Shown: in pieces, positions 55,293 to 63,268 of the stretch | How the letters are laid out: the number at the start of each line of letters is the position of its first letter | How positions within the stretch are numbered: the first letter of the stretch is position 1 | Source: Alcaligenes faecalis | GTDB taxonomy: Bacteria > Pseudomonadota > Gammaproteobacteria > Burkholderiales > Burkholderiaceae_B | Direction of reading: 5' to 3' | Assembly: GCF_005311025.1 (NCBI RefSeq) | Contig: NZ_CP031747.1 | Span: 1,922,001 to 1,986,000 of the forward strand | DNA: 64,000 nt | Position numbers and translations under genes: made by a program | Notes under the pieces: model-generated | Told to the model about the DNA's origin: nothing | What the model saw: the letters and a program-made list of their open reading frames with translations, nothing else | The model's database searches: none

Positions 55293-55850
55293 TTAGAACA
55301 AATCCAGCTGGGCGGGCATACTGGCCTGGATGTCGCCCGTGCCCGTCAAATGCACACGGCGTTCAAAGTCCAGCAGGCTGGCCTTGCGATGCAAGCCGGA
55401 GCTAAAGCCGGTCAACATGCCATTGGCGCCTTGCACGCGGTGACACGGCACGATAATGCTGATGGGATTGAGGCCGCAGGCCTGGCCCACAGCACGGACC
55501 GCCTTGGGACGGCCCAGATGTTCGGCCATCTGGCCATAGGTCCAGGTCTGACCATAGGGAATAGTCAGCAAGGCCTGCCAGACCTGTTGCTGAAACTCTG
55601 TCCCTTGCAGGCTGAAAGGCAGATCAAACTGCTGCAGCTTGCCGGCAAAATACGCGTCCAGTTGAGTCTGCACGGGCTCGGCCAAAGCAGATTCCGGGAT
55701 CAGCCCGGCCAGTTGCTCGGGTGTCAGACCATGTACGGTCTCTTCCTCGAAGTCCAGACGCAGCAAGGCTCCTTGAGCGTCCACCAGCAGACGCATCGCC
55801 CCTAAAGGCGTATCAAAGCAGGCAGTACGCAGCCCGACATAGGCAAACAT
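55293..55850 (-). CDS. ogt: Methylated-DNA-protein cysteine methyltransferase (Ogt-like)
   Basis: A 185-residue single-domain DNA repair protein that takes the alkyl group of O6-alkylguanine onto its own cysteine. The acceptor motif is VPCHRVQG, preceded by the DNA-binding wing RPKAVRAVGQACGLNPI. ATG at 55850 has GGGAT upstream and matches the family N-terminus (MFAYVGLRTACFDTPLG); the longer frame is rejected. With Ada at 22233 the genome has at least two such proteins. Confidence 0.92.
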   Translation of the reverse strand: MFAYVGLRTACFDTPLGAMRLLVDAQGALLRLDFEEETVHGLTPEQLAGLIPESALAEPVQTQLDAYFAGKLQQFDLPFSLQGTEFQQQVWQALLTIPYGQTWTYGQMAEHLGRPKAVRAVGQACGLNPISIIVPCHRVQGANGMLTGFSSGLHRKASLLDFERRVHLTGTGDIQASMPAQLDLF

Positions 55851-56374
55851 GGCAATCCCGATCCAAGGGCAGAATGTCTGATCATACTGCGCGGCTCCAG
55901 CCACTTCAAAAACTCTGGCAACACCCAGGCAGGCTAGAGGCCAGCTCCTGGTCAAAGGCTTTTCAACCCAAAGCCGCCTGGCCGCAGCACCTCTCGTCCT
56001 TGTACCAACTCCTTATGCGCCTATAAAAGCGCCTGAGTGAGCAAGAAAACCTAAAAGAACAAGAGACTGAGACAACAACAATCACCGTGACAAGCGCATT
56101 GGCTCTGGCGTCAAAGACGCATGACAAGCTCCCGATTACGCACAACATTGTGTTGAGCGGGATATCCTGAGCAAGGTTCATGCTCCCATGAAGTGCCTGG
56201 CACTCAATAGTTAGTGCTTGGCTCCTATTTTTGCGTCCCCCCACACCCACCGCTAACTATTGAGAGCGACGATCCACACGCAAACCTCTCCCTCCTCAAG
56301 TCCCTCACACCGCGACAGCAACCCAAAGAGCCACATACCGCCAGACTCCAAAAGGAGGAAGGGCTCATATTGAT
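55851..56374. other. Gene-free stretch with a 12-bp inverted repeat
   Basis: No supported gene is visible. The notable structure is CTCAATAGTTAG at 56203-56214 facing CTAACTATTGAG at 56253-56264, a perfect 12-bp inverted repeat with a 38-nt C-rich spacer. It may be an operator or the ends of a small decayed element. Confidence 0.5.
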
Positions 56375-56616
56375 AGTCATTGTGAGCCGGTCTGGGCCGG
56401 GGGCCGTCCTCTGGGCGATTCAGGCTTCTTGCCGCAGGCAGGCTTGCTATTCGGGGTACAAGCGCCCTGCTGTTTGAGCGAAATGCTTGTGCCTTGTCCG
56501 GGGGACAAGGCACTTTCGCGAGTTCAGGGCGCGCCCGAATAGCAAGCCTGACCAGGGCACCGGTGCGCAGCACCGGCAAGGAGCCAAGCCCGGAGGACGG
56601 CCCCCGGCCCAGACCG
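56375..56616. repeat. Dispersed structured element, copy B
   Basis: The second copy of the element at 40467 has the same stem order: TCATTGTGA at the left end, 56384-56414 with 56586-56616 (31 nt, 30 complementary); 56421-56431 with 56573-56583; 56437-56453 with 56532-56548 (17 bp, perfect); 56460-56467 with 56523-56530; 56476-56481 with 56512-56517; 56487-56497 with 56501-56511 (GGG loop); and the side hairpin 56560-56572. Most stem bases differ from copy A but pairing is kept. Unpaired CTGTTTGA (56468-56475), GAGTT (56518-56522) and GCACCGGTGCGCAGCACC are identical. Confidence 0.85.
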
Positions 56617-56747
56617 GCGTTTTCACGAGACACGATCTAAACATGCAGCCTCGTTTACGCTTCTTATTTCCTTATCTCGCCAGCCTCCTGCTTCGGACAC
56701 AGCTCCGCTCTACAAGGGCCAAAGAAAAAAGAAGAAGAAGCGCAAGC
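56617..56747. other. Short gene-free stretch
   Basis: It lies between element copy B and the terminator of the ABC operon, ending in a purine-rich run (about 56719-56748). No gene is supported. Confidence 0.45.
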
Positions 56748-56798
56748 AAAAAAACCGGGTAAATAACGCCGGGGCCCCCCCAGACGTTATTTACCCGG
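56748..56798 (-). terminator. Intrinsic terminator of the amino-acid ABC operon
   Basis: CCGGGTAAATAACG (56755-56768) pairs with CGTTATTTACCCGG (56785-56798) around a G/C-rich 16-nt loop. On the minus strand T7 follows. Confidence 0.88.
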
Positions 56799-56839
56799 CA
56801 AATCCAACAAATGCAGCAGTTACTCAAGAACAGCAAGGT

Positions 56840-57745
56840 TTAAACGGTTTGCACACCCTTGGCAGACAAGTCCAGACCCACACGGCGCACCACAGCCTCA
56901 AACTCGTCCCGGCTGATATGGTCCAGAGCCGTCGCCGGATCACGCGTCGCATCGCAGGCGATGATGCCACGGCGCATATAGGAATACTTGCGCAGGGCCA
57001 GCGCCACCAAAGGCTGAAACTCGTAACGGATCAGCGAGCAATAACGGTCAAACACACGGGCGGCTTCCTCCTGTTCGCCCTGACGGTGCAAGGCATAGAC
57101 CTTGAGCAGAATCTCCGGGAAGGAGAAGCCGGTGACCACGCCATCGGCCCCCCGTTGCAGCTCTTCCAGAAAATGCATGCCACCCAAGCCACTCAAGATC
57201 GGCAAGGCATCACCCGACAGACCCCGCACAGCGGTAATCTTCTGTCCGACGGGAGGGTCTTCGGAATTCAGAATGGACACACCCGCCTCTGCCTTCAAAC
57301 GCACAGCCAAGGCCGGACTGATGCGGGCGGCGAACAGTTCCGGGAAGTCGTGAATGACCACCGGCAAACGAATAGCCTGCACAATCTGGCGGTAAAAGGA
57401 CACCTGCATATCGTCATCCGCCCCCGCCAAGGGAGCGACAAAAATCGCATCGGCCCCCAGATCTTCAGCGCTGCGAGCCTGCTCCACCGCCGCTGCCGTT
57501 CCCATGGCCCGCACCCCCACCCAGACCGGCACCGCACCGCGCACTGCCGCCACGACGGTTTCAATGACACGCCGACGCTCAAAGGTACTGAGCTTGTGCA
57601 GTTCACCCATCACTCCCAAAATCGCCAAGCCGTGAATACCGGCTTCCAGCTGGAAATTCACCAGACTGACCAGGCTTTGCAAATCCAACTCACCACCCGG
57701 TTTGAAGGGAGTGGGGCAAATGGAAAAGACACCTTTATTTTTCAT
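56840..57745 (-). CDS. DapA-family protein lacking the catalytic lysine
   Basis: A 301-residue TIM-barrel protein of the dihydrodipicolinate synthase/N-acetylneuraminate lyase family, which normally forms a Schiff base between a lysine and pyruvate or a keto acid. Here the expected positions are altered: GTTGE is GVMGE (44-48), the YNVP tyrosine is in IHDFP (131-135), and the lysine position reads SILNSEDPP with Asn160. The fold (GADGVVTGF near 208-216) is otherwise well kept. It ends a polar amino-acid ABC operon, 14 bp after a permease gene. ATG at 57745 is preferred over a TTG at 57763. Activity, if any, must differ from the family norm. Confidence 0.8.
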   Translation of the reverse strand: MKNKGVFSICPTPFKPGGELDLQSLVSLVNFQLEAGIHGLAILGVMGELHKLSTFERRRVIETVVAAVRGAVPVWVGVRAMGTAAAVEQARSAEDLGADAIFVAPLAGADDDMQVSFYRQIVQAIRLPVVIHDFPELFAARISPALAVRLKAEAGVSILNSEDPPVGQKITAVRGLSGDALPILSGLGGMHFLEELQRGADGVVTGFSFPEILLKVYALHRQGEQEEAARVFDRYCSLIRYEFQPLVALALRKYSYMRRGIIACDATRDPATALDHISRDEFEAVVRRVGLDLSAKGVQTV

Positions 57746-57759
57746 AATTACGCTTAGGC

Positions 57760-58428
57760 TCAACGTGGAATAACAAATGGCTTTTGCATACGCGAAATCA
57801 TGCGTACCAAGGGCCAGAGAAGAATGAAGTAAATCAGCGCAGCGGCCACCAGAGGCGTCTGGCTATAGGTCTCGCCCTGCACGATCTGGGCCGAACGCAG
57901 CAGTTCAGGCAAGGCCACGGCCGAAGCAATCGAGGTCTGCTTGATGGCTTCCAGCGTGTTACTGGCCAGATCCGGAATTACATTGCGCACACCTTGGGGC
58001 ACAACCACATAGGCCATGGCCTGACGGGCGTTCAAACCCGTGGAGCGCGCCGCCTCGTTCTGTCCGGGGGACACCGACTCCAACCCGGCACGGAAAATCT
58101 CCGCGAAGTAACCACTGCTGTTCAAAACCAGCGCCAGCACCGTGGCGGAAAACTCATTCAAGGGCAGGCCCAGGAACGGCAGACCGTAGTAAATGAAGAT
58201 CAGCAGCACCAAAGGTGGGAAGGCACGGAAGAAATCCACGTACAGCAGGATCAGCCTGTTCAGCCAGCGATGCTGCTGATAATGCAGGCAGGCAATCACC
58301 AGACCCAGCAAGGCTGCCAGCGGCACGATGATCACCGAGAGCTTGACGGTCAGCCACAAGCCCTGAAGCAGCAAGGGCCAACTGGCGGCAAGAATCTTCG
58401 GGTTCAGAAAAGTATCGATCAGTTCCAT
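57760..58428 (-). CDS. Polar amino-acid ABC transporter permease
   Basis: A 222-residue HisM/GlnP-type inner-membrane protein with about five helices. The cytoplasmic EAA loop EAARSTGLNARQAMAYVVVPQGVRNVIP is near residues 120-147. It should pair with the permease encoded just upstream (12 bp) as a heterodimer. The substrate is unknown; the operon's binding protein belongs to the amino-acid family. Confidence 0.92.
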   Translation of the reverse strand: MELIDTFLNPKILAASWPLLLQGLWLTVKLSVIIVPLAALLGLVIACLHYQQHRWLNRLILLYVDFFRAFPPLVLLIFIYYGLPFLGLPLNEFSATVLALVLNSSGYFAEIFRAGLESVSPGQNEAARSTGLNARQAMAYVVVPQGVRNVIPDLASNTLEAIKQTSIASAVALPELLRSAQIVQGETYSQTPLVAAALIYFILLWPLVRMISRMQKPFVIPR

Positions 58429-58440
58429 AGCGCGTCACTC

Positions 58441-59112
58441 CTACGACTTGATCGCATAGCGCCGTTCCAGCACCCTCGTCAGATGAACGAAGGGGAAGAA
58501 AATCAGGCAGAACAAAATGGCCCCGGCCGTAAAGGCGGTGGGGTTGGCAATGTTGGACTGGATATTGCTGGACACATTAAGCAGCTCAGGCACGGCAATC
58601 ACCGAACCCAAGGTGGTGCCTTTGGTAATCCCGATAGCGCGATTGGTCAGTGGTGGAATCGCCAGGCGCACGGCTTGCGGCAGGATGATGGCAAACAGCG
58701 TCTGACTGAAACCCATGCCGGTGGAGCGGCCCGCTTCCCACTGACCCGTGGGCACCGCAGCAATGCCAGACCAGAAGATTTCTTCAGCAAAGGCAGACAG
58801 CACCAGGCTCAAGGCCAGAACGGTGGCGGGAACGGGTTCAATCACAATCCCCAGAGACGGCAAAGCGAAGAACACCAGCACAATAATGACCAGCTGCGGA
58901 ATCGCACGGAACACGTCCACATACAAGGTCATCAAGATATTGACGGGACGCCAGCCGTAGCAACGCAACACGGCCAGACCCAGGCCCAGGACAGTGCCCA
59001 GAACCACGGTCATCACGGCCATTTGCAGCGTGACCCAAAAGCCCTGCATGATCTCGGGCAAATAGGGGCTGATCAGCGTCCAGTTAAAGAAGTAATAAAT
59101 TATCTGATCCAT
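58441..59112 (-). CDS. Polar amino-acid ABC transporter permease
   Basis: A 223-residue HisM/HisQ-type permease with about five helices and the EAA loop WEAGRSTGMGFSQTLFAIILPQAVRLAIPP near 125-155. It starts 8 bp after the ATP-binding protein gene and is followed by a second permease. The second half of the operon thus encodes a two-permease membrane domain. Confidence 0.92.
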   Translation of the reverse strand: MDQIIYYFFNWTLISPYLPEIMQGFWVTLQMAVMTVVLGTVLGLGLAVLRCYGWRPVNILMTLYVDVFRAIPQLVIIVLVFFALPSLGIVIEPVPATVLALSLVLSAFAEEIFWSGIAAVPTGQWEAGRSTGMGFSQTLFAIILPQAVRLAIPPLTNRAIGITKGTTLGSVIAVPELLNVSSNIQSNIANPTAFTAGAILFCLIFFPFVHLTRVLERRYAIKS

Positions 59113-59120
59113 GGCCGGCC

Positions 59121-59852
59121 TCAGTTCATGCGGCTCAGAAAATCCTGAATACGCTTGTGACGCGGCTTACACAGAATTTCATCGGGACTGCCCTGGTCCA
59201 GAATCACGCCCTGGTCCATGAACACAATGCGGTCCCCTACTTCGCGGGCAAACTGCATTTCGTGCGTAACAATCACCATGGTCATGCCCGCATCGCGGGT
59301 GCGTTTCATCACGTTCAGCACTTCACCGACCAGCTCCGGGTCCAGACCCGAGGTAGGCTCGTCAAACAGCATGACTTTGGGCTCCAGCGCCAGCGCGCGG
59401 GCAATGCCCACCCGCTGCTGCTGGCCGCCGGACAACTGGCTGGGATAGTGTTCGATACGCTGGGCCAGACCCACCTGTTCCAGATGATGGCGGGCCTGCT
59501 CTTCGGCCTGCGCCTTGGGCACTTTTTTCACCTTGCGCAGCGCCAGCATCACATTGCCTAGCGCCGTCATATGCGGGTACAGGTGTATGCCCTGAAACAC
59601 CATGCCTATGTTCTGGCGCACCTGGTTCAGGTCGGTGCGCGGACAGGTCACATCACTGCCAGCCACCACAATCGTGCCGCTGGTCGGGGTTTCCAGACGG
59701 TTGATGCAGCGCAGACAGGTACTTTTGCCCGAGCCCGAGCCGCCAATCATCACGACAACTTCGCCGGTGTTGACGCTCAGGTCTATGCCTTTAAGAATTT
59801 CGGCCTGCCCAAACGATTTGCGCAAGCCCTGGATGCGGACAATTTCACTCAT
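59121..59852 (-). CDS. Polar amino-acid ABC transporter ATP-binding protein
   Basis: A 243-residue GlnQ/HisP-type ATPase: Walker A GGSGSGKST at 37-45, Q-loop near 87, signature LSGGQQQRVGIARAL near 141-155, Walker B VMLFDEPTSGLDPE near 161-174, and the switch His near 198. It drives the two permeases encoded downstream. A 9-bp hairpin at 59866-59888 separates it from the binding-protein gene, probably lowering its expression relative to the binding protein. Confidence 0.95.
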   Translation of the reverse strand: MSEIVRIQGLRKSFGQAEILKGIDLSVNTGEVVVMIGGSGSGKSTCLRCINRLETPTSGTIVVAGSDVTCPRTDLNQVRQNIGMVFQGIHLYPHMTALGNVMLALRKVKKVPKAQAEEQARHHLEQVGLAQRIEHYPSQLSGGQQQRVGIARALALEPKVMLFDEPTSGLDPELVGEVLNVMKRTRDAGMTMVIVTHEMQFAREVGDRIVFMDQGVILDQGSPDEILCKPRHKRIQDFLSRMN

Positions 59853-59865
59853 GGTCGCTCCTTGA

Positions 59866-59888
59866 CCGCCTGCCAGTCGGGCAGGCGG
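59866..59888 (-). other. Intercistronic hairpin after the binding-protein gene
   Basis: CCGCCTGCC (59866-59874) pairs with GGCAGGCGG (59880-59888) around 5 nt. No T-run follows, so it probably protects or partly attenuates the mRNA between the binding-protein and ATPase genes. Confidence 0.5.
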
Positions 59889-59939
59889 GGACCGGCCCCT
59901 GCAGGGCCATATAGCTAGAGAAACAGCGCGAAGGCGCTT

Positions 59940-60878
59940 TTAAGGACGGGAGCAGTCGGGGGTGTGCTCGGTGGGCTCGTAGCCAGGGAAGTCGGGCACG
60001 CCATAGCCGGGGAAAATCACCGTCATGGCCGTACCAGCATTGGGTTCCGTACCGAACCACTTCACATGCAGCTTGGACAGGGAGCCGTCCTGCTTCATGC
60101 ATTCCAGCACTTCATCCACGCGATTACGCAGGGCCGTGTCGTCCTTGCGGAAGGCAAAGGCATAGTTAGCCTCGGTGGTCATGTCGTAGACCGGGGCCAG
60201 TGCGGGGGTCTGGGTGGCGATATAGCGTGCCAAAGGAGTCTCGGACATATTGGCAAAGGCGCGACCAATAGCTACGGCCTGCACAGCATCCGTGTTCTTG
60301 TTGAAGCGCTGGATCTTGTAGCCGTATTTTTCCTGGTTGTCCTGCAACCAACGGTCCGAGAAGCTGCCGTTATTGACGGCAATGGTCTTGCCTTTCAGGT
60401 CTTCCAGCGCATTGACGGTCGCGCCCTTTTTAGCCAGAAAGCTCAGGCCGCCCGCCATATACGGCTCGGCAAACAGCATTTGCTCCGCACGTTCACGTGT
60501 GGTGTTGGTGGGAGCCGCCACCATGTCGTAACGACTGGAAAACAAGCCCGCAAAAATAGCGGAAAACGGGGTGTCGATGACCTCCGCCCCCTCGTAACCC
60601 ATGCGTCGGGCCACTTCCTGGGTCAGATCATTGGAAAAGCCATCCAGCTTGCCATCGGTGCCGCGCATGAAAAACGGAACCAGGCCCACGTCTGCAGCCA
60701 CCTTGAACATCTTGCCCTGATTGGGGTTGACCGCATGAGCGGGCAGGCTCAAGGCCACGCCGGCAGCCAATGTGGCCAGCATCAAGCCAGCTTTGCTGCT
60801 GACACGTCCCCAGCGGGACAGGGTGTTTTTGCGGGATACAGCCGCAGCCAACGGGGCGATTGTGTATACGCCTTGCAT
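59940..60878 (-). CDS. Amino-acid ABC transporter substrate-binding protein
   Basis: A 312-residue periplasmic binding protein of family 3, with a long signal region (hydrophobic core GLMLATLAAGVALSLPAHA near 31-49). The mature part has GTDGKLDGFSNDLTQEVARRMG and the typical LKGKTIAVNNGS segment near 150-161. ATG at 60878 has AAGGAG 6 nt upstream. It is the first gene of the operon with the ATPase, two permeases and the DapA-like protein. Confidence 0.92.
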   Translation of the reverse strand: MQGVYTIAPLAAAVSRKNTLSRWGRVSSKAGLMLATLAAGVALSLPAHAVNPNQGKMFKVAADVGLVPFFMRGTDGKLDGFSNDLTQEVARRMGYEGAEVIDTPFSAIFAGLFSSRYDMVAAPTNTTRERAEQMLFAEPYMAGGLSFLAKKGATVNALEDLKGKTIAVNNGSFSDRWLQDNQEKYGYKIQRFNKNTDAVQAVAIGRAFANMSETPLARYIATQTPALAPVYDMTTEANYAFAFRKDDTALRNRVDEVLECMKQDGSLSKLHVKWFGTEPNAGTAMTVIFPGYGVPDFPGYEPTEHTPDCSRP

Positions 60879-61062
60879 AAGGTCTCCTTGCCATCCATTT
60901 TCTGTTTGTAGTGCTTTAATTCTAGGATTGGCAAAACCTTGATGTCATATGCTTTTTTATTAACCCTTCATAACACAGGGTTAAGCAAATACCCGTACCC
61001 CTTATACGCGGCGCAATACGCGAACACGCACATTTCCCGACAGTCGCCCTTGATAAGGGTAA

Positions 61063-61106
61063 GTCCCCCCCTGGAGAGGCCGCCAAGCAAAAGCGCGTGG
61101 GGGGAC
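61063..61106. repeat. G/C-run hairpin, REP-like
   Basis: GTCCCCCC (61063-61070) faces GGGGGGAC (61099-61106) around a 28-nt loop in the gap after the LysR gene. C-run/G-run hairpins of this kind are common dispersed repeats in the family. Only one is seen here. Confidence 0.35.
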
Positions 61107-61128
61107 GATGTATTTATGGATGAATCAC

Positions 61129-62037
61129 TCAGGCCCAGCCTGCCCGCATGCCTCGGGAGGCTGTGGAAATCACCACTTCCATGAAGTCGTGCGCCAATTG
61201 CGACACCGGCACCACATTGGAATGCAGCATGTGCAAAGGCATGGTGGTGCGCGGATTAATGGGGCGTACCACCACATCCGGCCAGACCCGGCCTGCCACG
61301 GCCAGCTCGTCCACAATTGCAATCCCGGCTCCAGCCTGCACCATGGCACAGGCAATATGCGTCAAACGCACTTCTACCGCCAGTTGCGGCACACCCGGAC
61401 GGTTACCAAATAACTGCTGCACCATCTGGCCATAAGGAGTGTCATTGCCATAACCAATCAGGTCCAGCCCTTCCAGATCGCTGGCGTCCAGCTCCTGCTT
61501 GTCGGCCAGCGGATGGCTGGCTGGCAACACCGCCACCAGATGGTTTTCGTAAATGGATTGGGCATGCAAGCTGGGATGTGTCAGCGGCACAATCGCGACA
61601 CCCACTTCCGCCTGTTGCGTGACCAAAGCCTGCACCAGATCACTGGAGATCAGCGTGCGTACGTACACCTTCACATCTGGAAAGGCCTGGCGAAAACGCG
61701 TCACCGCCATGGGGATCAAGGTCTGGCCCAGACTGGGGCTGACGGCAATGTGCAAGCTGCCGTGGCGCTTTTCGATCAGGTCGGTGGCCACCTCGTTTAC
61801 CCGCTGCACGCTGTTATGAACCTGCTCCACCTCCTGATAGAGCCGACGCGCCTCGGGCGTGGGGTACAGACGCCCCTTGATGCGCTCGAACAGCACCAGA
61901 CCAATACGCGATTCGGTATAGGACAGCAGGCGGCTGATGGCCGGTTGCGACACGTTCAGCAATTGCGCCGCCTTGCTGATGGAACCGGTCAGCATGATCG
62001 CGCGAAAAACCTCGATTTGACGAAGATTGAGCAGCAT
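61129..62037 (-). CDS. LysR-family transcriptional regulator
   Basis: A 302-residue LysR-type protein. The winged helix contains GSISKAAQLLNVSQPAISRL (about 18-37), and the effector domain spans about 90-290. It resembles the group that includes regulators of amino-acid and aromatic-acid transport. It is divergent from the NMT1-type ABC operon beginning at 62188, and the 150-bp gap holds a CTTATG/CATAAG inverted repeat. It also stands next to the amino-acid ABC operon, so either neighbour could be its target; divergence favours the former. Confidence 0.9.
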   Translation of the reverse strand: MLLNLRQIEVFRAIMLTGSISKAAQLLNVSQPAISRLLSYTESRIGLVLFERIKGRLYPTPEARRLYQEVEQVHNSVQRVNEVATDLIEKRHGSLHIAVSPSLGQTLIPMAVTRFRQAFPDVKVYVRTLISSDLVQALVTQQAEVGVAIVPLTHPSLHAQSIYENHLVAVLPASHPLADKQELDASDLEGLDLIGYGNDTPYGQMVQQLFGNRPGVPQLAVEVRLTHIACAMVQAGAGIAIVDELAVAGRVWPDVVVRPINPRTTMPLHMLHSNVVPVSQLAHDFMEVVISTASRGMRAGWA

Positions 62038-62050
62038 CCCTTAACGTAGC

Positions 62051-62079
62051 CTTATGTTTCGAGCACAAATAAGCATAAG
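62051..62079. promoter_or_regulatory. Candidate LysR operator
   Basis: CTTATG at 62051-62056 and CATAAG at 62074-62079 form an inverted repeat with a 17-nt spacer, 14 bp from the LysR start codon and in the leader of the divergent ABC operon. Confidence 0.4.
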
Positions 62080-62187
62080 ACATTTTGATTTGCCTATGTT
62101 TCAATTTTTTCAAGCTGCCATCCCGGCGCGCCTTGATCGCAACGGGCTTACAGAGCGGCTTCATAACTACGACACGGAGACAAAATC

Positions 62188-63201
62188 ATGCAAACCCTGC
62201 TTGCTCGCACCCTGGCGGTGCTGGGCTTGGGAATGGCCGCCGCTGCGCCCGCCGCCCACGCCGCTGACAACGTTCATCTCATGCTGGACTTCATCCCCAC
62301 CGGCGACTATGCCCCGTATTACTCGGGCATTGCCAACGGGATTTACGAAAAACACGGCATTAACCTGAAGATTACCCGTGGCACCGGTTCGGGTGACACA
62401 GTTCTGAAAGTGGCTGGCGGCGCGGCCGATATTGGCTTGGCCGATATTTCCGCCATTCTGACCTCGCGTCAGAACAGCCAGACTCCCATCAAGGCCATTG
62501 CTTCCACCTTCTCGCACTCGGCCCATTCCCTGTTTGTGCGCAAAGACTCGGGCATTACCGATTTCTCCGGCCTGGAAGGCAAGAAAATTGCCGTCTCGCC
62601 CGGTAACAGCCACAAGCTTTACTTCCCCATGGTGGCGCGCAAGGCCAACACCGATCCCGACAAGATTCAGTGGGTGACCGTTGACGGCTCCTCCATGGCA
62701 CCGCTGCTGATCAACGGCAAAGTGGACGCCGCTCCTTTCCTGGCCACCAACTACTACTACCAGAACAAGCAGGCCAAGCGTTTTGGCAAGGAAATCGTGG
62801 TGCTGCCCTTTAGCGATCAGGGTTTCAACATCTACGCCCTGTCCGTATTCGCCACCGACAAGACACTGACCGAGCGTCCACAAATGGTGCAGAACTTCCT
62901 GGACGCCACCATCGAAGCCTGGGAAGCCGCCCGCAAGGACCCGGACACGGCTTGTCAGGCCCACGTAAAGGCCAATCCGGAAATCGACCTTGATGACTGC
63001 ATGGGCAACCTGAACGCGGTGCTGGGCTACATCTACACCGATTTCAGTGCCGAGCACGGAGTAGGCAGCCTGGAAGAAGGCCGCATGAAAAACACCTACG
63101 AGGCCGTTGCAGAAGCCCAAAGCCTGGATCCCGCCTGGGACTATCACCAAGCCTACGACACCCAGTTCATCGTCAAGGCCAACGGCACGGCCAAGCCCTG
63201 A
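62188..63201 (+). CDS. NitT/TauT-type ABC substrate-binding protein (NMT1 family)
   Basis: A 337-residue periplasmic binding protein with a Sec signal ending AAHA (residues 1-25). The mature protein begins NVHLMLDFIPTGDYAPYYSG, the usual start of NMT1/THI5-like proteins, which bind sulfonates, nitrate, pyrimidines or similar compounds. Which one is bound here is not clear from sequence. ATG at 62188 has GGAG upstream. A cognate ATPase gene follows 67 bp later. Confidence 0.9.
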   Translation: MQTLLARTLAVLGLGMAAAAPAAHAADNVHLMLDFIPTGDYAPYYSGIANGIYEKHGINLKITRGTGSGDTVLKVAGGAADIGLADISAILTSRQNSQTPIKAIASTFSHSAHSLFVRKDSGITDFSGLEGKKIAVSPGNSHKLYFPMVARKANTDPDKIQWVTVDGSSMAPLLINGKVDAAPFLATNYYYQNKQAKRFGKEIVVLPFSDQGFNIYALSVFATDKTLTERPQMVQNFLDATIEAWEAARKDPDTACQAHVKANPEIDLDDCMGNLNAVLGYIYTDFSAEHGVGSLEEGRMKNTYEAVAEAQSLDPAWDYHQAYDTQFIVKANGTAKP

Positions 63202-63268
63202 GCTGAACTGATTTTCGCGCGTGCTCCGGCTTGGCCCAGGCGGGCCGGCGCGCGCCTAGGAGCGCATT

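Noticed and set aside
58060-58080. A possible third piece of the dispersed element (TCCGGGGGAC)
   Set aside because: It is a short match inside a well-supported permease gene with none of the flanking stems.
62038-62187. TPP riboswitch before the NMT1-type binding protein
   Set aside because: None of the conserved thi-box segments is present in the leader.
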